Of a stretch of 5,590 nt of DNA, positions 1 to 5,590 are shown in pieces. A program made the translations under genes and the position numbers. Positions within the stretch are counted from its first letter, which is position 1. Each line of letters begins with the position of its first letter. Source of the stretch: CAYQUC01 sp048061315 (lineage in GTDB: Bacteria > Pseudomonadota > Gammaproteobacteria > UBA6429 > Thiohalophilaceae). The stretch spans positions 1 through 5,590 of the forward strand of contig JBGMRJ010000135.1 in NCBI GenBank assembly GCA_048061315.1, read 5' to 3'. The notes below the pieces were generated by a model, which was given only the letters and a program-made list of their open reading frames with translations, did not search any database and was not told the origin of the DNA.

Positions 1-92
1 CCCCCGGCAATCGCATCGACATAACCCGCAACAAAGGCAGTAATAATGAAAATTAAAAACCAGTAATTTGAAATATCGGGGAGGGTGTCCAA
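1..92 (-). CDS. TauE/SafE-family (TSUP) membrane transporter, N-terminal fragment
   Basis: This is the start of a gene that leaves the window on the left; 30 codons plus two bases are present. The translation begins MDTLPDISNYW, continues with a hydrophobic run (FLIFIITAFVA) and then AGYVDAIAGG. The last part is the hallmark of the first transmembrane helix of the TauE/SafE (TSUP) family; E. coli YfcA has AGFIDSIAGGGG at the same place. Family members are inner-membrane proteins thought to move sulfite, sulfonates or other sulfur compounds, but the substrate cannot be told here. The frame is closed by TAA at 96-98 and contains no ATG, so TTG at 90-92 is the only ordinary start available. No clear Shine-Dalgarno sequence precedes it, which makes the exact start uncertain. 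The gene is divergent from the lipoprotein gene across a 369-nt spacer. Family assignment is fairly secure despite the short fragment. Confidence 0.72.
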   Translation of the reverse strand, partial: MDTLPDISNYWFLIFIITAFVAGYVDAIAG

Positions 93-199
93 TTTTTAAA
101 TACCAAAGCGTTTTAGACTAGTTCAGCAGTATTACATTAAATACCAGATACAGTCACCCAGCTTATTATTGTTAATATCAAGATATCAGAATTAGTAGG

Positions 200-215
200 G
201 TGTGGAATTCAACAC
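200..215. repeat. 16-bp near-palindrome, possible operator
   Basis: The sequence GTGTGGAATTCAACAC pairs with itself at seven of eight positions and is centred on GAATTC. It lies in the divergent spacer, about 108 bp from the transporter start and 247 bp from the lipoprotein start. Its size and symmetry would suit a dimeric repressor or activator, but no known operator is recognised. A palindrome of this quality can also arise by chance. Confidence 0.25.
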
Positions 216-315
216 AAGTGATATATGATGATTATATAACCTTTTCTATTGCACTTAGGCTAATTTTAAATCAATAAGTTACATAAATTATTTAACAATT
301 CAGTTTTTACATTAC

Positions 316-344
316 TGGACATAGAAAATACGATTTCGTACTAT
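316..344 (+). promoter_or_regulatory. candidate sigma-70 promoter for the lipoprotein gene
   Basis: A -35 element TGGACA (316-321, five of six matches to TTGACA) is followed after exactly 17 bp by TACTAT (339-344), which matches TATAAT at positions 1, 2, 5 and 6. Transcription would start near 351 and give a leader of about 110 nt before the GTG start at 462. A short inverted repeat (TACGA-TT-TCGTA, 329-340) lies in the spacer and runs into the -10, where a bound protein could affect RNA polymerase. An overlapping TATAAC (342-347) has a 20-bp spacer and is less likely. This is an inference from consensus matching in AT-rich DNA. Confidence 0.4.
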
Positions 345-395
345 AACTATCTAATTAGAAAGCTTAGCAACAGTAATGGATAACTCAGTCACCGC

Positions 396-433
396 CATCA
401 GGAAGGCACATAACGAAACCCTCTTTCCTGATG
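396..433 (+). promoter_or_regulatory. stem-loop in the lipoprotein mRNA leader
   Basis: CATCAGGAA (396-404) pairs perfectly with TTCCTGATG (425-433), and the stem can extend inward by a G-U and a G-C pair around a loop of 16 nt. No T-run follows, so it does not look like a terminator. It ends 17 nt before the Shine-Dalgarno sequence at 451-455. It could affect mRNA stability or translation; no known RNA family is recognised. Confidence 0.4.
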
Positions 434-450
434 CGTGAAAACTCATAATC

Positions 451-455
451 AGGAG
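451..455 (+). promoter_or_regulatory. Shine-Dalgarno sequence fixing the GTG start at 462
   Basis: AGGAG stands six nucleotides before GTG at 462-464. The longer alternative start, GTG at 435 in the same frame, is preceded by a pyrimidine-rich stretch (421-429) and has no such site. This decides in favour of the shorter protein, which also gives a better-proportioned lipoprotein signal peptide. Confidence 0.75.
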
Positions 456-461
456 CCACTT

Positions 462-2705
462 GTGTTTAATCATCAATTTATCAATCGTTTTGCCATTTTC
501 AAAGAAATCATTCTGCTTTTAATATTAACTGGCTTACTAGCATCATGCGGTGGTGGCGGCGGCGGCAGTACCCCAGAACCCCCTGCGGCGGACACAGCAC
601 CTCCTTTTATTGTTAATACAATTCCGTATTCGGAAGCGGATTCAATTTCAATTACTGATTTCATTCGAGTCACATTTAATGAAGAAATTACTCCAGTCAC
701 TACCGAACAACTCACAATTTATCCTGTCGTCAACGGTGTGATTACAGCACCCATTAAATTATCCAATTCGGATTCATTTGTTTTTAATAAACAAAAAAAT
801 ACTTTAGAAGTACGACTAAAAGTTGGTGAACTGCAATCAAAAAGTCACTACCGAGTCACAATTAAAAACGTTAGCGATACTTCGAATAATACTATGACTA
901 CTCCCTGTTCCTGGGACTTTACTACCATCGAAGCACAAGCCATTAACACTGGGAAAACCGGGTTATGTGGCTCCGATCCGAAACTGGAATTACCCAGTAA
1001 ACCGCTTCAAGTTCGCGCTGCTGTTGTTAACGAAACCAATGTCATCATTAACTGGCAAGCACCTGATCAAACTACCGGTGGAGTAGCCAGTTATTATCAA
1101 GTTGAAAAATCAACCAATAACCAACAATTTGAAATTTTAGCAACACGTAACACTTCATTACGTTATTCCGACACAGCCGCTGTCAAAAATCTGAGTCACA
1201 TTTATAAAATCACTGCAGGTAATGACAATAAAGGCTTGGGTAGTGAAACTGCACTCAGCAATGAAGTTTTTCCCAATGTTGGATTATCAACCAATAAACC
1301 CGTCACTAATCTGATTTCGGCTAATCCAGCCCGGTTAAACCGCTTTGGTGAGAACTTGTTATTCAGCCCGGATGGCTCCACGCTCGCCGTTGGTGAATAC
1401 AACGGTGATGTTGGCAATATCATCGATGCCGGTACTGCTCAGATTTTTAGTAAATCGCCAACCGGGAAATGGCAATTAATTGATAAACTCACTTCTAACG
1501 CACCAACCTCAGCTACCTGGTTTGGTCGAGCCCTTCAATTTAGCCCGAATAGTAAAATACTCGCCGTTGGTGAACCCAGAGCAAATTTACCCAATGCAAA
1601 AGATGCCGCTGGACAAGTACATATCTTTAACAAATTAAATAACGGCCGCTGGACACCCACAATTACACTGCAATCTCGGCTATCTGCAAAATCTAACTGG
1701 TTTGGTACTAATTTATTATTTAGCCCGGATAACCTAACGCTTGCTATTGGTGAGCCCAATGGTGATGTTAATAGAAGTAATAACGCCGGTAGCATCCAGC
1801 TCTTTAGTAATAGTTCGGGTACATGGACCTACATTAAAACCTTAAATTCTGAAACACCATCGGTAAACAATTATTTTAGTCATGATGCAATGTTATTTAG
1901 TCCCGATGGTAAAACGCTTGCTGTCGGTGAACGTAATGGTGACTCTGCGACTCATGGCAATAATATTGGTTCCGTACAAATGTTCAGTAATACGAGTGGC
2001 GTGTGGCTTCCAACTGATACTTTATATTCAAGCAAACCTGCTATCAGTAATTGGTTTGGCTATAATTTACAATTTAGCCCCAATAGCACAACACTGGCAG
2101 TCGGAGAATATTATGGTGATACGGTTGATGGTATTACCGATGCGGGTACTGTGCACGTGTTTAGTATTTCGAATACAGGAAATTGGAAACTAAGCAAAAT
2201 CTTAAAATCGGAAACACCCGAAACCAGTAATTGGTTTGGTAACAGTCTGCAGTTTAGTCCTGATAGTACGATATTGGCAGTTGGAGAAAAATTAGGCGAT
2301 CCAACACCAAGCTTAAATGCTGGCACAGTACAATTATTCACTAAGCGAGGCAATTGGACTACGCTAAAAACATTAACGTCAACAACACCGGCAGCAAAAA
2401 ATAATTTCGGAAATCGTATTCAGTTTAATCCGGATGGTTCAATGCTCGCCGTTGGTGAATATGGCGGTGGCCCGGCAGGTGCTGAAAACACCGGAACGGT
2501 ACAGATATTCACAATTAAAAATAGTGTCTGGGCACATCGTGCTACTTTGGTTTCAACAAAAGCGGCGACCGGAAATTTCTTTGGTTATGATTTACAATTT
2601 AGCCCAACAGAAGCAATCCTGGCTATTGGTGAACGTAATGGTGATCCAGCTGCTGCGAGAGATGCAGGTAGTGTCAGTATATTTGATTTAACAAAACTGC
2701 CTTAA
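462..2705 (+). CDS. Predicted outer-membrane lipoprotein with Ig-like, FN3 and eight-repeat FG-GAP-type beta-propeller domains
   Basis: I do not recognise a named gene. Numbered from GTG 462 (747 residues; 756 if GTG 435 is used), the protein starts with a lipoprotein signal peptide: a basic n-region, a hydrophobic core (IILLLILTG) and the lipobox LASC with Cys29. Six glycines follow, a linker common in gammaproteobacterial lipoproteins. The absence of Asp at +2 suggests export to the outer membrane. Residues ~45-155 resemble a bacterial Ig-like domain (Big_5 type, ending WDFTT), and ~179-268 a fibronectin type III domain. Cys149 and Cys169 could form a disulfide. From ~294 to the end are eight repeats of the pattern FG-x-x-LxFSPDGxxLAVGE-x-x-GD...AGxVxxF...W...LxS, close to FG-GAP/integrin-alpha-type repeats and superficially like WD40. 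The architecture suggests surface binding or adhesion rather than catalysis; ligand and partner are unknown. It is followed by a hairpin terminator and converges on gyrB. Confidence 0.85.
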   Translation: MFNHQFINRFAIFKEIILLLILTGLLASCGGGGGGSTPEPPAADTAPPFIVNTIPYSEADSISITDFIRVTFNEEITPVTTEQLTIYPVVNGVITAPIKLSNSDSFVFNKQKNTLEVRLKVGELQSKSHYRVTIKNVSDTSNNTMTTPCSWDFTTIEAQAINTGKTGLCGSDPKLELPSKPLQVRAAVVNETNVIINWQAPDQTTGGVASYYQVEKSTNNQQFEILATRNTSLRYSDTAAVKNLSHIYKITAGNDNKGLGSETALSNEVFPNVGLSTNKPVTNLISANPARLNRFGENLLFSPDGSTLAVGEYNGDVGNIIDAGTAQIFSKSPTGKWQLIDKLTSNAPTSATWFGRALQFSPNSKILAVGEPRANLPNAKDAAGQVHIFNKLNNGRWTPTITLQSRLSAKSNWFGTNLLFSPDNLTLAIGEPNGDVNRSNNAGSIQLFSNSSGTWTYIKTLNSETPSVNNYFSHDAMLFSPDGKTLAVGERNGDSATHGNNIGSVQMFSNTSGVWLPTDTLYSSKPAISNWFGYNLQFSPNSTTLAVGEYYGDTVDGITDAGTVHVFSISNTGNWKLSKILKSETPETSNWFGNSLQFSPDSTILAVGEKLGDPTPSLNAGTVQLFTKRGNWTTLKTLTSTTPAAKNNFGNRIQFNPDGSMLAVGEYGGGPAGAENTGTVQIFTIKNSVWAHRATLVSTKAATGNFFGYDLQFSPTEAILAIGERNGDPAAARDAGSVSIFDLTKLP
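1341..2702 (+). repeat. Eight tandem FG-GAP-like protein repeats (beta-propeller)
   Basis: The repeat units start at 1341, 1518, 1698, 1872, 2052, 2232, 2403 and 2577, giving lengths of 59, 60, 58, 60, 60, 57, 58 and 42 codons. Each begins with a (W/R/Y/N/F)-F-(G/S) motif, followed by (F/L)-x-P and (A/V)(V/I)GE. The last unit lacks the terminal W...LxS strand. A matching strand (VTNLISANPARLN) lies just before unit 1, so the ring is probably closed by the N-terminal strand. Unit 4 has FS instead of FG plus one extra residue. DNA identity between units is limited to short blocks such as TGGTTTGG, so the duplication is old. The reading as a closed propeller is an inference from the repeat pattern. 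Confidence 0.8.
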
Positions 2706-2747
2706 TAATTAAGTACTATTAAGCTTTTATCGCTTCGGAAATTCAAA

Positions 2748-2784
2748 TTCATCCTTTAAGAAAACTATTTTCTTAAAGGATGAA
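2748..2784. terminator. Probable bidirectional terminator between convergent genes
   Basis: TTCATCCTTTAAGAAAA (2748-2764) is perfectly complementary to 2768-2784, giving a 17-bp stem with a 3-nt loop (CTA). It lies 42 nt after the lipoprotein stop and 13 nt after the gyrB stop on the other strand, so it can serve both transcripts. The stem is AU-rich. The tail is only moderately T-rich in either direction (TTTGAATTT on the gyrB side), so efficiency is uncertain. Such a long perfect stem could also protect mRNA 3' ends. Confidence 0.75.
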
Positions 2785-2797
2785 CATAATTACTATT

Positions 2798-5203
2798 TTA
2801 AACATCCAAATTCGAGACATTCAAGGCATTGGTTTCAATAAACTCACGCCTTGGTTCAACCTGATCGCCCATCAAAGTAGTAAACACTTCATCAGCAGCA
2901 ATGGCGTCTTCAATTCTTACCTGTAATAACCGACGTGTTTCATAGCTCATGGTGGTTTCTGCCAGCTGGTCCGGGTTCATTTCACCGAGTCCTTTATAGC
3001 GCTGAATGTGTTGACCTTTGGCGGCATCCTTAATCAACCATTCAATGGCTTCTTTAAAACTGGTTACCGGGCTGTCTTTGTCGCCACGTCTAACGTAAGC
3101 ACCGGCTTCGATTAACCCAGTAAGCTCAGATGCTAATGTGTGAATCGAAGTGTATTCACCGGAGCTGAAAAAATCATTGCTATAATCGAAGTTAGTACTT
3201 ACACCATGCTTGGACATAACCATGGATACCGTCCAATCAACTTGATCACCATCTTTGGCTTCAATAAATGAAAATGCTTCTCCATTAGTACTAGTAGCAT
3301 TGAGCTGTTCGACCAAATCAGTGAACCAGGAATTAACTTGCTCTCGACTCAATTCTGCATTGAGCTGCGGCATGTTTAATAATTTTACTAATATTGATTC
3401 ATGATAACGGCGAGCGAGACGTTTAATGGTTGCTTTGACTTGTACGTATTGATTCGCTAATCCTTCCAAAGCATGTCCTTTTAGAGCAGGGGCTTGATCA
3501 TTAACAAACAACTCTGCACCTTGCATCGCAAGCTGGAGCAAATGTTGATTCAATTCAGCATCATCTTTAACGTAACGTTCCTGCTTGCCTTTTTTTACTT
3601 TGTACAATGGTGGCTGTGCAATGTAAATATGACCGCGTTCTACAATCTCGGGCATCTGACGGTAAAAGAAGGTGAGTAATAATGTTCGGATGTGAGAGCC
3701 ATCAACATCCGCATCGGTCATGATAATAATACGGTGATAACGTAATTTATCAGGGTTGAATTCTTCACGGCCAATACCGCAACCCAGTGCGGTAATTAAT
3801 GTGCCTACTTCGACAGAGGACAGCATTTTATCGAAACGGGCTTTTTCGACATTTAAAATTTTACCTTTGAGTGGCAATATCGCCTGGTATTTTCTATCTC
3901 GACCTTGCTTGGCAGAACCGCCAGCGGAGTCTCCTTCCACCAGGAATAATTCAGAAAGTGCCGGATCTTTTTCCTGACAATCGGCCAGTTTTCCGGGCAA
4001 GCCAGCGACATCGAGTGCCCCTTTGCGTCGAGTCATTTCCCGTGCTTTTCGGGCAGCTTCGCGGGCACGGGCAGCTTCTACCATTTTACCGGCAATGGCT
4101 TTGGCATCTTGTGGTGACTCGGCAAGATAATCTGTAAATTTTTCGCCGACTACGGATTCAACGGCACCTTTAACTTCGAGTGAGACCAGCTTGTCTTTGG
4201 TTTGCGATGAAAATTTAGGATCCGAAACTTTCACGGATAATATCGCAGTTAATCCTTCACGAGCATCGTCACCGGTGGGATTCACTTTGGCTTTTTTGGC
4301 AACACTGGATTTTTCAATATAGCTGTTTAACGTTCGGGTTAAGGCTCCTCGAAATCCAGCTAAGTGGGAACCACCATCCCGTTGTGGAATATTGTTGGTA
4401 AAACAGTAAATATTTTCCTGATAGGAGTCGTTCCATTGCATAGCAACTTCAACGCGCATACCGTCTTTTTCCATGTCGATATAAAACACTTCGGGATGCA
4501 ATGGGGTTTTCTTTCGATTTAAATGTTTTACAAACGCACGAATACCACCTTCGTATTCGAAAACATCATGCTTATCATCACGCTGATCGGTTAGTGTAAT
4601 TCGAACCCCAGAATTTAAAAATGATAATTCGCGTAACCGCTTTGTCAAAATATCGTAGTGATAGGTGGTGTCTTTAAATATTTTGTCACTGGGTAAAAAC
4701 TTTACCTTGGTACCCGATTCTTCAGTATCACCAATAACCTTTAAGTCGGATTGTGGATCGCCATTATTGTATTCTTGCTGATAAATTTTACCGCCACGGC
4801 GAATGGTTAAAACCAGTCTTTCCGACAAAGCATTTACTACGGAAATACCCACACCGTGTAAACCACCTGAAACCTTATAGGAATTATCATCAAATTTTCC
4901 GCCGGCATGCAATACCGTCATAATCACTTCAGCTGCGGATTTACCTTCTTCATGTTGCTCGGTGGGAATACCACGGCCATTATCCTGAACGGTGATGGAG
5001 CCATCAGAATGGATTTTAATATCAATGCTGGTGCAGTGGCCAGCCAGGGCTTCATCGATAGAATTATCAACCACCTCAAATACCATGTGGTGTAATCCGG
5101 TGCCATCATCGGTATCACCAATGTACATACCGGGCCGTTTTCGAACGGCATCCAAACCTTTAAGGACTTTAATACTGGAGGAATTGTAACTATCTTCAGC
5201 CAT
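2798..5203 (-). CDS. gyrB: DNA gyrase subunit B
   Basis: GyrB supplies the ATPase and part of the cleavage site of the A2B2 gyrase, which introduces negative supercoils into DNA in the cytoplasm. The 801-residue product is near the length of E. coli GyrB (804). The GHKL ATPase domain (~1-219) shows Glu43 and Asn47 in EVVDNSIDEA, DNGRGIP at 74-80, and GGLHGVG at 113-119. The transducer domain carries Gln334 and Lys336 in QTKDK. TOPRIM shows EGDSAGG (catalytic Glu423) and DADVD (Asp497, Asp499, Asp501). The Gram-negative insertion (~550-730) and the C-terminal QRYKGLGEM motif (734-742) are present. Arg136, and Asp425 and Lys446 (E. coli 426 and 447), are the residues of drug-sensitive enzymes. 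The start is ATG 5201-5203 with a weak GAAG seven nt upstream. It lies downstream of recF on the same strand. The frame is intact and all key residues are present. Confidence 0.99.
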   Translation of the reverse strand: MAEDSYNSSSIKVLKGLDAVRKRPGMYIGDTDDGTGLHHMVFEVVDNSIDEALAGHCTSIDIKIHSDGSITVQDNGRGIPTEQHEEGKSAAEVIMTVLHAGGKFDDNSYKVSGGLHGVGISVVNALSERLVLTIRRGGKIYQQEYNNGDPQSDLKVIGDTEESGTKVKFLPSDKIFKDTTYHYDILTKRLRELSFLNSGVRITLTDQRDDKHDVFEYEGGIRAFVKHLNRKKTPLHPEVFYIDMEKDGMRVEVAMQWNDSYQENIYCFTNNIPQRDGGSHLAGFRGALTRTLNSYIEKSSVAKKAKVNPTGDDAREGLTAILSVKVSDPKFSSQTKDKLVSLEVKGAVESVVGEKFTDYLAESPQDAKAIAGKMVEAARAREAARKAREMTRRKGALDVAGLPGKLADCQEKDPALSELFLVEGDSAGGSAKQGRDRKYQAILPLKGKILNVEKARFDKMLSSVEVGTLITALGCGIGREEFNPDKLRYHRIIIMTDADVDGSHIRTLLLTFFYRQMPEIVERGHIYIAQPPLYKVKKGKQERYVKDDAELNQHLLQLAMQGAELFVNDQAPALKGHALEGLANQYVQVKATIKRLARRYHESILVKLLNMPQLNAELSREQVNSWFTDLVEQLNATSTNGEAFSFIEAKDGDQVDWTVSMVMSKHGVSTNFDYSNDFFSSGEYTSIHTLASELTGLIEAGAYVRRGDKDSPVTSFKEAIEWLIKDAAKGQHIQRYKGLGEMNPDQLAETTMSYETRRLLQVRIEDAIAADEVFTTLMGDQVEPRREFIETNALNVSNLDV

Positions 5204-5541
5204 AGAATATCTTCTTTAATTAGATGAAAATGGGACCTAATAGTCTACCACTGTCAGTGTAAATAGGTGGGATAAAGACAACTATTTTCATTATTTTTAA
5301 TGAATAAATCTGATCATAAGTTATTAATAATTCAGTAATTTATAATAGTAATTTTTGAAATAATAAACACCCATATCCAACACTATAGGGCCGTATTTAA
5401 TCTAAGGTTGGAATAAACGAATAGGCCGTGAGAGTTTTGTTTTAGAGCAGTGCGAACACCAAGTAAGAGAATAAAAGCCCAACGCTGAACTGTGAATAGA
5501 ATAGATAATGAATAAAGTACTTTAAAATGCTTACTCTAATT
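5204..5541. other. Long AT-rich recF-gyrB intergenic region
   Basis: This 338-nt spacer holds no credible gene on either strand. It presumably carries a gyrB promoter, but I cannot single one out on the minus strand: TATTAT (plus positions 5343-5348) and TATAGT (around 5383-5388) are -10-like hexamers without good -35 partners. A TATAAT on the plus strand (5341-5346) would point away from gyrB and also lacks a -35. Two small perfect inverted repeats are visible: CACTG-T-CAGTG at 5249-5259, about 46-56 nt before the gyrB ATG, and the 12-bp palindrome TAAAGTACTTTA at 5513-5524, just after recF. No strong terminator for recF is seen. Confidence 0.6.
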
Positions 5542-5590
5542 TCAATCTACCGCCATGATTTCCCCGTGTTTCACGTGGAACATCTTAATA
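5542..5590 (-). CDS. recF: RecF, C-terminal end (partial)
   Basis: Only the last 15 sense codons and the TGA stop (5542-5544) are in the window; the gene enters from the right. The residues are IKMFHVKHGEIMAVD. They match the end of RecF proteins, whose C-terminus has a KMF-x-V-x-x-G-x-I pattern (as I recall it, E. coli RecF ends KMFTVEKGKITD). RecF is the cytoplasmic SMC-like ATPase that helps load RecA at single-strand gaps. Position supports the call: recF directly precedes gyrB on the same strand in the common dnaA-dnaN-recF-gyrB cluster. The fragment is too short to judge anything else about the protein. The codons for MFHVKH overlap a parS-like site. Confidence 0.75.
   Translation of the reverse strand, partial: IKMFHVKHGEIMAVD
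5567..5582. promoter_or_regulatory. parS: parS-like centromere site (ParB binding) inside recF
   Basis: TGTTTCACGTGGAACA differs from the conserved bacterial parS sequence TGTTTCACGTGAAACA at one base (position 12, A to G). Sites with this kind of substitution are known to work as ParB sites in various bacteria. It would nucleate ParB spreading for origin segregation by ParA. The origin-proximal context (recF, gyrB) is where parS sites are expected. It is read on the minus strand as part of recF codons. Confidence 0.8.

Larger units (their letters stand above)
93..461. other. AT-rich divergent intergenic region
   Basis: This stretch lies between the divergent TauE/SafE-like gene and the lipoprotein gene and should hold the promoters of both. 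I see no convincing gene in it. A perfect TATAAT on the minus strand (231-236) could be a -10 element for the transporter, but no good -35 sits at the right distance. A better candidate promoter for the lipoprotein gene, a 16-bp near-palindrome and a stem-loop are listed separately. A 20-codon reading frame starting with ATG at 376 and ending with TGA at 436-438 exists but has no well-placed ribosome binding site. Confidence 0.6.

Noticed and set aside
3..56. Plus-strand open frame ending at TAA (54-56) that could be the end of a gene entering from the left
   Set aside because: The minus strand of the same bases encodes a clear TauE/SafE first-helix motif, so the plus-strand frame is a shadow.
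1202..2353. Several minus-strand open frames inside the lipoprotein gene with similar sequences
   Set aside because: They are antisense shadows of the FG-GAP repeats; their mutual similarity only mirrors the repeats of the real gene.
1341..2702. Reading the lipoprotein repeats as WD40
   Set aside because: FSPDGxxLAVG resembles WD40, but the units start with a W-F-G motif, lack the terminal WD dipeptide, and have the FG-GAP-type order G-x-V-x-x-F then G-x-W; FG-GAP-like fits better.
3494..5189. Plus-strand open frames opposite gyrB
   Set aside because: They lie fully inside the intact, well-conserved gyrB frame and show no recognisable domains or start signals.
5439..5448. GTTTTAGAGC, identical to the start of the Streptococcus type II CRISPR repeat
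   Set aside because: It is a single 10-base match with no second copy, no spacers and no cas gene; chance is the simple explanation.
5491..5499. TGTGAATAG, a possible DnaA box on the minus strand (CTATTCACA)
   Set aside because: It has two mismatches to TTATCCACA and is isolated; one weak box does not support an origin here, although the origin is probably not far to the right.

Overview
The window looks like a stretch of the origin-proximal region of a gammaproteobacterial chromosome with fairly AT-rich DNA. The evidence is a full-length GyrB of the Gram-negative type (801 residues, with the extra region inserted after the TOPRIM core), preceded on the same strand by the last codons of a gene that reads as recF. 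This is the classical dnaA-dnaN-recF-gyrB order. A near-perfect parS centromere site lies inside those last recF codons, which also points to the origin. No organism below class level can be named from the sequence alone.

Layout from left to right. Positions 1-92 (minus strand) hold the first 30 codons of a TauE/SafE-type membrane transporter that runs out of the left edge. Positions 93-461 are an AT-rich divergent intergenic region with a candidate promoter, a stem-loop and a Shine-Dalgarno sequence for the next gene. Positions 462-2705 (plus strand) encode a large predicted outer-membrane lipoprotein: lipobox, poly-glycine linker, bacterial Ig-like domain, fibronectin type III domain and eight tandem FG-GAP-like beta-propeller repeats. 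A 17-bp perfect hairpin at 2748-2784 separates it from gyrB (2798-5203, minus strand), which converges on it. A 338-nt non-coding region (5204-5541) lies upstream of gyrB, followed by the recF 3' end (5542-5590, minus strand) with the embedded parS-like site at 5567-5582.

recF (recombinational repair) and gyrB (DNA supercoiling) belong to the core replication/repair cluster around the origin, and the parS-like site would load ParB for chromosome segregation. The lipoprotein and the transporter are accessory genes beside this cluster, and nothing in the window links them functionally to it. The most interesting points are the dual-use recF/parS codons, the apparent eight-repeat propeller in which every FG-GAP unit carries Gly-Glu in place of Gly-Ala, and the long recF-gyrB spacer. 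I found no CRISPR array, insertion sequence, tRNA or rRNA, and no clear sign of a new multi-gene system.
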